From the NCBI GenBank assembly GCA_001931905.2, contig MSJI02000752.1, positions 1 through 58,010 on the forward strand: a stretch of 58,010 nucleotides of DNA. Direction: 5' to 3'. Position numbers and translations under genes: made by a program. Position 1 is the first letter of the stretch; every line of letters starts with the position of its first letter. Positions 31,404-41,535 of this stretch are shown here, one piece after another. Under the pieces are notes generated by a model. It had not been told where the DNA came from, did no database searches, and saw only the letters and a program-made list of their open reading frames with translations. Source of the stretch: Cladosporium sp. IMV 00045 (taxonomy: Eukaryota; Ascomycota; Dothideomycetes; Cladosporiales; Cladosporiaceae).

Positions 31404-32989
31404 CTACCAAAATTGCCGAGCAGGCTCGAAGAATGGATGTGCTTTCGCGTGTCCAGCCCAGGCATCATCTACGTCCTCCCCTGGCTTGTCGATCCGTCGC
31501 ACAATGTACTCCAGCGTCGTCCAAATCCTCTGCCTGTTCTGCAACCCCTTGAGGGTCTTCCACTCGCGCTTGATCTGGCGGTAGAGGAAATGCCAATCCG
31601 TTTGCGCCCGCTGCAGTCTCTCCACCACTCGCGGCTGGCGGAAAGCAGCATCTTCAGCTTTGATCAAGCCTTTCTGGCGCTTCTTCTCCTCGGGTGACAG
31701 GCTGCTGGATTCCTCGACGCTTCTGCGACGCGCAGACATGGCACTGTCGTGTTCCTGCAATTCTCCCATCGTAGTGCACGCCCAGAAAGCGTAGGGCATG
31801 TCACTCCAGGCTTCCCAAAACCAGGGCATTTCTTTCTGCATGAGATCGTGCCAGAGCGAGGTGGGTAGATGGCGGAATGCCCGGCTTGCGAGTCGTAGGT
31901 TGGCAATGTCCCTTGATCCCAGCAGTGTTAAGATCAAGTCGCGTAGCTCCTCGGGGAGTTTGCTGAAGCAGTCATCACTGCCTACTGACCATACTCCTTC
32001 ATCAGCGAAAGGACTTTTCCTCACATCAAAATCATCCTCCAACCGCCTCGCCGACTCAATGATGGCCGGCAACCGAGGGACAAAAAGCGGATTGGCAGCG
32101 AGGAACTCATCCCCATTCCGGTGATACCACCACTGATCCCTCCCACGTCGAACAGCAGGATGTACAGGGAAAGCCGTAGCCTCCTCGTCAAACCACCCCG
32201 CCAACGCGACGACATCCACCCTCCTCCTCCTCAGCATCGAAACCCGCTTATAAGTCTCCAAACACCAGGGGTGAAACGGCATGCTCCCATCCTCAAACCC
32301 TTCCCACTCCGCAGCAGAAACGTCCCTCACCCCATGCCTCGCCGGGTACACGTCGGCCCCGTCCTCGACCGAGCCCAGCCCGTCCCCCAGCCCAGAAAGA
32401 CAATACGCAGACTCCCGCTCCCATCCCTCATCATCTTCCTCCTCCACAAACGCGTCCAAAGCCAGCAAGTAATCATCCCTCTCCTTCGACAACAGACACT
32501 GCACAGAATTACACCCCCGCATCTCCCTCGCCCCAATCGCGTTCCCATCATACCCGCCATGGTGCAAACACCCTCTGCCCGCAATATGCTCACGCAGCGC
32601 CACGCCCGGCCCAGCGTCCCGCAGGCTACCCTCCCCCTCGCCCACGCGCCGGAAGCCCTCCAATCCCGGATCGGGCAGCCAGCAGCCCTCACCGCCGGCG
32701 GGGTCGACGCGGCGGCGCGCCACCCAGCGGCATTCCGGCTCGGCGCAGTTGCTGGCGCTGCTCTCCACGGGCGCGCTGCTGCCCGCCGTCCAGGCGGCGG
32801 ATTGCGCTTCGTGCAGAGTGCGGATGCGCGCGGTTTCGAAGCGCGTACCGCAGAGGGCGCAGGGCGTCTGGTGTATCGTGTGTTAGCGGGTGTTGTTGGG
32901 CGATTGGATGTGATTGTTGGGGGGGNNNNNNNNNNNNNNNNNNNNGGGGGGGGGGGGGGGGGGGGAGTTGGTACTTCGTGGTAGCCCAT
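31404..32989 (-). CDS. F-box protein with Cys-rich N-terminus; intron holds an assembly gap
   Basis: The main exon 31404-32867 joins a proposed 15-nt first exon at 32975-32989 (MGYHE) and gives about 492 residues. The intron's 3' end is good (CTAAC branch, then CAG). Its 5' site GTACCA is weak and the intron contains 20 N's in a poly-C tract, so the first exon is tentative. The N-terminus is Cys/His-rich (CALCG, NCAEPEC, GCNSVQC), possibly zinc-binding. An F-box-like segment lies at about 305-345 (KLPEELRDLILTLLGSRDIA, then NLRLASRAFRHLP). The C-terminal part has the WFWEAW and RQKGLIKAE features seen in many fungal F-box proteins. It should be a substrate adaptor of an SCF ubiquitin ligase; the target is unknown. 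Confidence 0.78.
32926..32945. other. Assembly gap (20 N) inside a poly-G/C tract
   Basis: Twenty N's are flanked by 7 G's on the left and 20 G's on the right (plus strand). A homopolymer of at least 27 bases here broke the assembly. On the coding strand it is poly-C inside the F-box gene's first intron. The true length is unknown. Confidence 0.95.
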
Positions 32990-34052
32990 TTCTACTGTTG
33001 TATCTTTTGATGTGTGCCGTGATGTGTTTTTTGAAGAGATGGGCGGTGTTTGACGGGATATGTCTTCTTATTATTTCATCGTTTCCTTGTTATTTTCTTT
33101 TTTTCTCTTTTTAGAGGGTGAAACACAGAGCGTCAAGAGGAAGATGGCATCCAGGTGAGAGAAGTGCAAGTCAAGAAAGGCGGATTTACACTGGGAAGGG
33201 TACCTAAACATTAAATAATCGTTCAATACGGAGGTATGTCATGCCCACATCGTAGGATTGCCCCGAACCTGAACCGTAGGGGCTGGCGGACTAACTACTG
33301 CTTCATCCAAGCCCCTCATCCTGGCGTGTCTGGTTTTAATTTCCCTGGAAGGTCGAGCGTCGCATGAATTTACTACCTTACATATTTTTATTGGACTTTG
33401 TATCGTTAAGTAGTTGAAAAAGAAAAAAAAAGATCAACTTGTTAGATAAGCAAGATGGATGTAGATAGAAGTCAAAACAATTAACAGGCCCATCGTTCCA
33501 AGTTTGAGGCGGCGGTGGGGTCGAGACAGGGGGTGTGGTAAGGTAGTTTGCCCCAACCCTAACCCTACCCAGAGTTTCACCCGCTGTGTGATGGGGTGGA
33601 TGGGTTGTGGCACTGTTGCAAATAGGTATCTACTGACCTCGTCCTATGTACTTTCCTGTTTGCTTATCGACGAATGGTCTCTGTGCCTTCTCCCGGAACA
33701 TTGTTTCGATGCGTGCCGAAATCATTTGTATAAATTGTCAGGCGACGATGTTATACAGGTACCTGAGCAATTCGTTGAGTTGAGCGAAAAAGGAAATACA
33801 GCGCAACATGTGACCGAGCAGAAAACGTGATCCACGAGGCAAATGCTCCATTTATTTCGGGCTCGATAGATGAGAAAAACAATATTGAAAATTCAAAAAT
33901 CGCTCGCATGACATGCTAAATAAAACCCCAAGAATACATGTAACATGTAAATAACCACGAGATCGATAAAAAAACGCCATATGGAAAACCCATGCATGCT
34001 GTGCATATGCAACGGACCACGCAACATCCAAATGCAGAGATCGACGCCACAC
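32990..34052. other. 1.1-kb gap with a telomere-like motif, no gene seen
   Basis: The region between the F-box start and the mannosidase 3' end holds A/T-rich stretches and the telobox listed separately. No protein is recognised in the short open frames. Bases 33845-34052 are probably the mannosidase 3' untranslated region. Confidence 0.5.
33555..33566. repeat. Interstitial telomere-type motif (AACCCT)2
   Basis: Two perfect copies of the fungal telomere hexamer, AACCCTAACCCT, continue into the near-copy ACCC. They sit in a gene-free stretch well inside a chromosome segment with genes on both sides. Confidence 0.7.
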
Positions 34053-36919
34053 TTACGTGCGCTTGAAAAAATGCGCCTCAGTATTAAGCACCCAATCGTC
34101 CAGACTCCACTTATCGGGCTCGTCGAAGAGCAGGTAGAAATACTTGAGCGTCTCGGCGATCCAGAATGATTCGGAGGAGTCCTGCGAAACATGTCAGCGC
34201 GAGAAAAAAGAAAAAAAAAGAAAAAAGTCAAGCAGAATCTCACCTTAAAATCCGGCGCCGTCTTCGTCACGTCATCAATCGCGCTATTCCCCCACACCGC
34301 GCCCGTGTGGTCCTGAATAGAAGTGAACATCTCCCACCCGCGGTCGCGCCAGTACTGGTCGCCGGTGATGCGGTAGAGGTAGAAGACGGACTCGATCGCT
34401 TCCGGACGCAGAATGTACACGCTGCTCTTGATGGAGGTGAAACCGGGGGGAAGGCGCTCGTCGGCGATCTTCTTCGCTACGTAGTCTTCGTGCGAGAGCG
34501 GGGGAGGGGGTGTGTAGAGCGGTTTGAGGGCGGGGAGTTTGGGGAGGGGTGGGGCTGACTCCTCGGGCGAGGTTTTTGAGGCTGAGAGGTCGGGGAGGGG
34601 CTCTTTGTCGGCGTCTGCGGCTCGGATGGGGGGCGTGAAGGAGGTTTCTGGTGCTTCGGGGCCTGACTCAGCGGGGGTCTCGGAGTCGAGCTGGCGCTTG
34701 TTCCTATGGTGGTAGTCGGTGCCTTGCAGCCTTGCAGGCAGACTCGAGTCGTAGTTCAGGTACTTCGGCGTCCTCAGCCTGTGCGCACGGTAAGGGTCGA
34801 GTTCCTCGTAGTATTTCGTTTCATTCCACTCGCAGTCCGTTTTGCTGTCGCATTTGCTGAGAAGGAAGTCCTCGGGCATGATGCCGGTGGCGGTAACGTT
34901 GTAGGCCCAAATGCAACCGTCCGTGAGCTTCTTGCCAACTTCGACATCTTCTGGGCGGTCAAAAATCACACCGCCGAGAGCGAACATGCCACCTGCGAAG
35001 CAGACCAGGTGAGAGCTGACGGGCTTGAATGTCTCGATCATCTCGGTGTCTTCGGAGGTTGTGTTGGGGGAGAGGCTCAAATCGCCGGAGGCTAAGATGT
35101 CGCGGCCATCCTTTGTCATGGGCCTGTAGATGAGTTTCTCGATAGCAACGTCGGCAAACTTGTTGTACATGTCTTTGTACTGATCGATCCTGCCACCCAG
35201 AAGAAGATGCATCTTTGGGAGGTACTCGTAAGTGCTGTCACTCATGCCCGCAAGAGTATAGGATTCCGATCCGTGCTTGTTGGGAGATCCTAGGCCTTGG
35301 GGTATGCAAACTTCAGCGCCTGTCTGGCCGAGAGGCGTGACGGGATGAGAGGGAGTCGATTCGCTGGTGGCGTTGCTCGAATCGCCCTCGCTTGCAGGCT
35401 TGGAGTCGGACTGCGCGGCATCAAGTTGGCGCTTCTCTTTGGTGTTCGACTCTTTGGCGTTCGAGTCTGTCCAACGATCTTCCTCAACGGGATTCTCGAA
35501 CGATTCAGCTTTGCCAGTGTTCTCATTCTCCACCTTAGCCTCAGCCTCCTTGATAATCTCATGTGCTGCCTTCCCACGCGTCCCAGCTGGTTGAGACTGC
35601 GCATTAGCATTGCCTTGCACAGGCGAATCCGCAATCATCATATCGCCACTCCCATCCGGATGGTAGACGTGTGTGCCGTACACAGGACGGTTCATCTGCG
35701 CCGGCTTGGCGCATCCACTGGCGTCGATGTAGGTGGGCCACATGCCCGGCAAGCGCGTGCGGTTCTGGAACTCATCAAAAGCATCAGTGATGCGTGCGAT
35801 CGCATCGTAGTATTTCGGCTCCTTGGACAGCTGGGCGAGCCGCGTGAACTCCATGCTCAAACTCCCAATCTCAGCAAGAACGGACCTGGTGGATGCGCGG
35901 TGCGGCTGGGAAGAGAACGTCGGTTTCCAGTGATAGTACGTCTCAGGCATGCGGTTGGGCGTGTCAAAGGCGCTGTAGAGCACTTCGGCGAGCTCCACGG
36001 CTTTGTCCAGAAGGACTCTGTACTTCGCACCGGAAACTTCGTACGCGGCGATGAGACCGCCGAGGTACCTGATGGTGGTCTCGAAGAGAGGAATGTCCAT
36101 GCGCGGAGTGGTCGTGAAATCAATCGTTTCCACAAACTTGATCGCCTCCTCGAACTCGGTCTTCATACCCATGATCCACAGCGTATCGAGTCCATCGACC
36201 AACGTCGCTCCCCACCCATTGAAGGGATCGCCGAACTTCCCAGAAATGGGCTTGACTTCATCGTGACCCCACGCTTTCTCACGGTATCCATTCCAAGCAT
36301 GCGCAGCAGCAGCTCTGATGACATCCAGCCGAGCCTGATCTGCTCCTTTGTTCTTGGCTTTAGAGAAATCGTGTTGCACTTTAGGAATCTTGCTGGGCTT
36401 GCCTGCGGGAATCTGAATCGTCGAAGTGACGGGGAAATGCTCCGGCAGCTTCGACCAGTGAATGTCGTGGTTGATGGGAGGGTGCCCGTCGATTTCGTAA
36501 CGTCCCTGGCCCAATTCGATCGGGATCTCCTCCTCGTTCTCAATCAGCGGGGGATCTTGGTAGTCCAGAGGAAGCGGCTGTGTAAGGGACAACGTCGACG
36601 CGGCCTTCTCACTACTGGAAGTAGCATGAATCTCATCTACCAGCTTCGCGCTGCTTGTGACCTCCGGCGCGACAGGTTTTGGCTCCGCAGGCACAGGCGC
36701 GTCGTCTTGTTTTGGCGGACCAGCCGCTTGTTCGGGATGTTCTTTCGTTTCCGCCTCAGCGTCAGGCCTCAAGACCGAACCTCCTCCTACGGCATTCTCA
36801 TATTTCTGCTCGGCGTATGCCTTGTAATTCTCGTACGTCGATGTCGAGCGAGTGAAGAGGAACAGCGCAATGGATGCGAAGACGGCCAGGGCGAGGAAGC
36901 GAAAGCGGCGCACAGGCAT
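34053..36919 (-). CDS. GH47 class I alpha-1,2-mannosidase, long form
   Basis: Exons 34244-36919 and 34053-34181 (62-nt GT-AG intron, phase 0) give 934 residues. A single N-terminal membrane anchor (about residues 5-23, after MPVRRFR) makes it a type II ER/Golgi protein. The GH47 domain starts near 200, with [10 protein letters not shown] and [17 protein letters not shown], and later has [17 protein letters not shown]. The short last exon carries [15 protein letters not shown] and the calcium-binding NTEAH motif, so it is essential for activity. The enzyme trims mannose from N-glycans. Two disordered insertions near residues 455-560 and 735-830 make it longer than the usual 500-600. Each contains the motif KRQLD (residues 496-500 and 741-745), a possible kexin site. 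The best match by motif is an ER/Golgi mannosidase rather than a secreted form. Confidence 0.9.
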
Positions 36920-37590
36920 AATGGGCGATCGTCGTTCCCGCGGGTTTGCGTGGGGAGTTTATCGTGAACAGCAGTCCTTCATCGCAGACACCTATCCTAC
37001 ACGAAAAGAAAGGAGTGGATGGTGGATGGGTCCTTGGTGGGATGTAACGTAGGTCTTTGGAATGGACCGAGTAAGGAGGTAGCCAAACGATGTACTTGCT
37101 TGGCTGGACGACTTGGCAGGTTGCGCCGCAAGTTCCGCCGTTTCGTTTCAATCAGGATCAATGATACTTTACATTGGCCCAGATGAACACTTGTGGTGCC
37201 CGAATTATATCATGTGATTGTCTGCTTCGCTATATTCATCCCAACCTGCTCAGTTGTAAGTGAAGTGTGAGATTGCGGCGGTGCGCATCGTGTGATAACA
37301 TGCCCGATCGGACCTTGGAGGTTAGCATAAGGCTATTCCAACGCCTTTTGCAGGGTTCAAAATGCGGGGTGAGGCTTGATTGCTGTCTGTATCGAAGGGC
37401 CAGAACAATTCGATCTGTAGGACGGATGACAACGTAAAGTCAAGATGAAGTATAATTGTAGAGCTTATTCTAGCAGTACAGCCACGCGAACGCGGCTTGT
37501 TAGCTGTAATATTTTTTACCTTAGTGTTACACCCCAAAGGTGCTAGCCTATATATCACAAGTCACCGTCTTTCACGCCCGATCAACTATT
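36920..37590. other. Promoter side of the mannosidase gene, no gene seen
   Basis: These bases lie upstream of the mannosidase start (minus strand) and before a gene relic. The second half is AT-rich. No TATA box or RNA gene was identified with confidence. Confidence 0.5.
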
Positions 37591-38035
37591 ATGATGAATA
37601 GCAAACATGACCCTCATTAGATCCTCTACAACTCCCTCGACCAATCCATCCGATACCTCACCAACGCCACCAAAACTCAACCCACCCCCCACCTCCCATC
37701 CATCTCGCGCCGTCATCAATTCCAGTGGGTACTTTCCACAACCTAGGCGGAGTTATTAAATAGTCCATCAACCACCTCCGCCCAAGCCCAACCGAGGTTC
37801 CCTCCCACTTGCACCATCACTACTACTGGGACTATTCCATCCCCCTCAGCGAGCGGGCGGTTATTGAGACGAAGGCCAAGATGGCGAGGTGAAGGAGTAT
37901 GACATGGAACCGGGACCATTTTCTGGCTTTGCCGCTGGGGGATGTGCATCGCGGTTGGAGAAAGGCGATGACGAGTTTGTGGTTTTGATTGCTCGGGCGT
38001 TGAGGGAGATGCTTGATACTGCCCATGCGAAGTGA
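37591..38035 (+). pseudogene. Probable gene relic with stops and frame changes
   Basis: Protein-like stretches appear in different plus-strand frames. The first frame reads MMNSKHDPH, a TAG stop, then ILYNSLDQSIRYLTNATKTQ and more, up to another TAG at 37744. A second frame has HHYYWDYSIPLSERAVIETK and reaches a TGA near 37889. A third frame gives KEYDMEPGPFSGFAAGG and a charged helix ending LREMLDTAHAK before a TGA. The amino-acid composition is protein-like, unlike the neighbouring spacer. I do not recognise the parent family. Introns could explain part of this, but I find no clean GT-AG set that joins all pieces and removes the first stop. Confidence 0.35.
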
Positions 38036-38306
38036 AGAGGGCGTGATTTACTGTGATTGCTTGTGTGGTGTTTGTTCGTGGTTTGTGTCTATTGTACATG
38101 AGTATCTTACAGCCCTCTGTGAGCACGTTATTCTTTCCGTATGATGTGATGTAATGTTCTTTTGTGCATGTCCTTCTTCCGCATCTTACATTCCTTTCGG
38201 GTCTCCCTCGACGAATACCTCCAAGTAGACCGGGTTTGTGTCTCGCCTTTCCTCTCCCTTTCATGTCGCAGTGCAATCAAGGCGATCAGCATCCAAGCTC
38301 AAGAGC

Positions 38307-38761
38307 TCACTTCCCTTGCAAAGCAGCAGCGCCGGCGCCACCGGCATTCGAAGCGTCCATGGACGTCGCACCCTCAGCATTCAGCTTCTTCAACGTCTGA
38401 TCGCGCTGGTACTCCATGACTCTCCTCTTCTTGAAATACGTGACCTACAACCCCCCAAATCAATCAGCAAAACAACATCCCAACACCACAATATTGCCCA
38501 TACATCATCAACATAACATACCCAACTACTCGCGCAAGCGCTCTCGAACTGCTTCAACTCAGGCGCGCAGACACTCCTCGCTTTCTGGTCTTCCCGCACG
38601 CTGTCGACGATGTTGTTGCGGTCCAGGCACTGGAAGAAGCTGTCCCGGCCTTCCCAGCAGACGGCGCGCGCGCTGCGGTCGGGTGCTATGAAGCCGCCGT
38701 CTTGCGAGGGTGCGGGTGGTGGAGGCGAGGGTTGCGAGGAGGAGGCGCCGAACCAGCCCAT
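38307..38761 (-). CDS. COA6: COA6-type cytochrome c oxidase assembly factor
   Basis: Exons 38522-38761 and 38307-38444, with a 77-nt intron in phase 0, give 125 residues. A twin-Cys CHCH-like domain is complete: CWEGRDSFFQC (Cx9C), then CAPELKQFESAC (Cx10C), the spacing typical of COA6/Cox12-type proteins. After the intron comes TYFKKRRVMEYQRDQTLKKL, also family-like. The N-terminal 30 residues are Pro/Ser-rich and the tail is Ala/Gly-rich. COA6 helps copper delivery to Cox2 in the mitochondrial intermembrane space. Import there would use the Cys-based MIA pathway, and no cleavable presequence is seen. The gene is divergent from SYS1. Confidence 0.88.
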
Positions 38762-39121
38762 GATGGTCTTGGTGAGTGTGTGTGATTTGAAGAATAGGAG
38801 TCTTTCGGGGGTTCGGTCGACGATTTGTGGCTATTGGTAGAAGATGGGATTTGGAGATTCGATATATTTGGATGATCTCATGCGAGTGAAGATGCTGTAG
38901 TGCCGTTGATGGTAGACAGCACCCCACATCGTTGTAGCCGGCACTCGAACGCCGCAAGCATCTCCGAAATGGCGTCCATGAATCCGGGGACAGGCATCAC
39001 CATCATCATCGGTGGTTGTCGTCGCGCTTGTGATCCAAGGGACAATTGTTCGCCTTGACTGTTTCGACAGTCGGCAACACCACCACCACTCTCCTTTAAA
39101 TAAACATCACAAACCACAAGC
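38762..39121. promoter_or_regulatory. Divergent promoter between COA6 and SYS1
   Basis: The two start codons are 360 bp apart and face away from each other, so both promoters lie here. An ACCACCACCAC stretch and a TTTAAATAAA stretch precede the SYS1 start by about 20-50 bases. No other motif is clear. Confidence 0.55.
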
Positions 39122-39784
39122 ATGGCCCGACGACGCCGCCCACCTCGGCCAGGCGCTCTCGCCGATCTCTCTCCTTCGCGCATCCTCAAACAAATCGCCC
39201 TGCTGCAATTCTTCTACTACGGCGTAGCGATTGTTTTGATCGTCTTCACCACCTTCGTCGCCGGTCGACACCCAGACACAAAAGCCATACTGGACTGGCG
39301 GGAACTGAGAGGAGACGTCACCACCGGTTGGACTCTGGCCCTTTGCTGGTTGCTGGGCAGTCTCATCACGTACGTTGTCGATCGGATCGTCCGTTTTCTC
39401 CCTTTGTTGCGTCTCTAACTAATTCAACACCGCAGAGTCATACCCATCCTCCTCCTAATCGCCCGCTCCAAACTCGTCCCCGATTTCGCTCTGACGATCC
39501 ACTTCATCCACCTGATCGTCACCTCTCTCTACGCGCATGGCGTCCCGAACACGCTCTACTGGTGGCTCGTGCAAGCCGCTTCGGCCGCTCTGATGGTTTC
39601 GCTGGGAATGTGGGCTTGCCAGTGGAGAGAACTGCAACCCATGGCGTTCGGCGGCAAGGGGAAAGCAAGAGCGCAGGACGAGGGTGAAGGGCACGAGATG
39701 GGAAACCTGCGAGGAGCGGGCAGGGATGGCGCTGGTAGCTATGAACCCGTCAACGCTGGAGCGTCGAGCAAGGAACCTGTTTGA
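39122..39784 (+). CDS. SYS1: SYS1 family Golgi membrane protein
   Basis: Exons 39122-39369 and 39436-39784 (66-nt intron, phase 2) give 198 residues. Four membrane segments are visible: about 23-48 (LLQFFYYGVAIVLIVFTTF), 70-92, 98-116 and 122-145 (WWLVQAASAALMVSLGMWAC). The motifs SPSRILKQIALLQFFYY, HGVPNTLYWWL and ACQWRELQPM are typical of SYS1. The family recruits Arl3/ARFRP1 to the trans-Golgi and thereby supports vesicle tethering. The last ~45 residues are a hydrophilic cytosolic tail. The intron interrupts the second membrane segment. Confidence 0.9.
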
Positions 39785-39971
39785 GAAAACTTGTTCGAGA
39801 GAGTCTCTGTATTCCAGGCTGCACACCCCGTCTCTGTGCCTGATATTACCACCGCGACATTACCCAAAGTCCAAACTCTACAAGGTCATAGGCTCAAAAA
39901 CGCCATGCGCATCCAACCAAATCGGACGATACTACTCAGGATCCAACCCAACCCACCTCCCCCCCGCCTCC

Positions 39972-40656
39972 TCAACGACACTCATACGCCTCCACCTCCC
40001 CTCCACCACCACCGATCCAAAACCCACCCCCCGGCTCCGCCAACCGAACCAACCCATCCCTCCTCCCAAACGTCACACTCCTCAGCACATCCTTCCTAGC
40101 TTTCCTCCCCATCCGCCTCTCACCCTCCTCAACCCTCGTCTCATTAACCCTCAAAAAAAACCTCACACTCCACCTCCCCCAACCGCTCCGACGTCGCCAG
40201 TTCCGGCGAGCTGTGGATGAGCGTCATTATGCGTGCGGACTTGGGGTGGGAGGGGAGGGTGGGGGAGTCGCCTGAACGTGCAGTCAGCGGGAGTGCGATC
40301 TGTGGTTTGGAGTGGAAGACGTGGGGAGCTTTGATATGAGGGTGTTAGGGAAAGAGGGAAGACTGTCACGTACGAATCTCAACCCTCCTCCCCAGCGGAA
40401 GCCAGACGTGCACGACTTCCTGCGCGCCCGCCGCGCCGCTTGCGGTTGTGAGCAGGAGGCCGACAGAGTTGGGCGCTGCGTCGAAGTGGTGATTTGGCTT
40501 TTGCGGCGGGCCGGGTCGCTGATGGGGGATGTCTCCTTCGCGGAGAATGCGCTGCAGACCTCTTCGGGGAGCGAAGGGATCGATCGGCGAGGCCGTCGTT
40601 GTCGTTAGGGTTTGAGAGGCGAGTAAGTGGAGGAGGAGGGAAGGCAGGAAATGCAT
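39972..40656 (-). CDS. Secreted orphan protein with a frame break in a T8 run
   Basis: The start MHFLPSLLLHLLASQTLTTT is a clear signal peptide. Exon 1 is 40374-40656. Exon 2 starts at 40271 after a 102-nt GT-AG intron and continues the frame through SPTLPSHPKSARIMTL. At 40153-40160 the coding strand has eight T's. As given, the frame then ends at a TAA within three codons. With a one-base shift in the T run the reading continues for about 60 more residues to a TGA at 39972-39974. The continuation is rich in Arg, Glu and Gly. This may be a sequencing error, a strain-specific lesion or an aged gene. I do not recognise the family. Intact length would be about 195 residues. Confidence 0.55.
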
Positions 40657-41535
40657 CTTTGGTCGGGCAGAAGCTGGAGAACCGTACGCGTGTGGCGTCT
40701 GCGTCCGTGGTCTATGTTGATTTTGTTTCTTGTCTGCCCGAGCTGCAGACGAGCCTTGTTTCTTCGTTCGGAGTAGATGTAGATCCTCCCTTCGTGATCC
40801 AGCCCTCCTGACTCCTTCCTGGTGATATTCCAAGAGTCGAAAATCGATTAAGCGCACATGATCTCTCTGCCCTCGCCGCTTTTCTTTCTTTCGTTTTCTC
40901 CTCTCAATAGAATAAGCTAGCCAAAACTCCACAATCCTACTTCTTCTCTTCCAAGTAAAGGCTAAAAGCAGTTCCAACAATACTGCGCGGGAAGAATGAA
41001 AAGGGTTCGCTTGCCAGGGTCGTGGGCGTTCGCAGACTGTAGCTAGCTTTGTTCTGGGGAGATCGAGGAATGTTGAAGCTTGGGGTGCGCGCGCGTCGTT
41101 GGAATGTACATCTTAGAGGGAAACAACGCTGGCTGGTGAGGCTGGTTGCGGGCGGTGATGTCTTGTTCTGGTTTTGGGAAGGGTTGAGGGCGGAAGGGCG
41201 ACTTCTTCAGAGTGCCTTATTGATTTCCTGTCGCGAGATCTACAATCGGGCTTTTCATCAATGGTTGCGCTACAATGGCGGACCTATGCTGTATCGTTGT
41301 TGCTTGATCGACGATGGCAACTTGCGTGTACACTGCATTGCGACGAGAACGCGGAAATAATTTTTGTTCATGTTCATTATCCATACGTTGATTACAGCCG
41401 TTATGCGCATTGCAAGAATGCATGCATGCCTGCTTCTTTCCACAGACAGCACCGCCTGAGTCTCTTCCACCGCTCGTGTCATTGAAGAATATGTACAAAA
41501 TTCGGAAAGCACTCCCATGCACTTCCCAGCCAAGC
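40657..41535. other. 0.9-kb gap, no gene seen
   Basis: The region between the secreted orphan's start and the 3' end of the MFS gene has no supported reading frame. It includes an ATGCATGCATGCC stretch near 41418. Bases 41380-41535 are probably the MFS gene's 3' untranslated region. Confidence 0.5.

Noticed and set aside
35297..36967. 556-codon open frame antisense to the GH47 gene
   Set aside because: It mirrors the codon bias of the mannosidase gene, which has all its family motifs; the antisense product resembles nothing.
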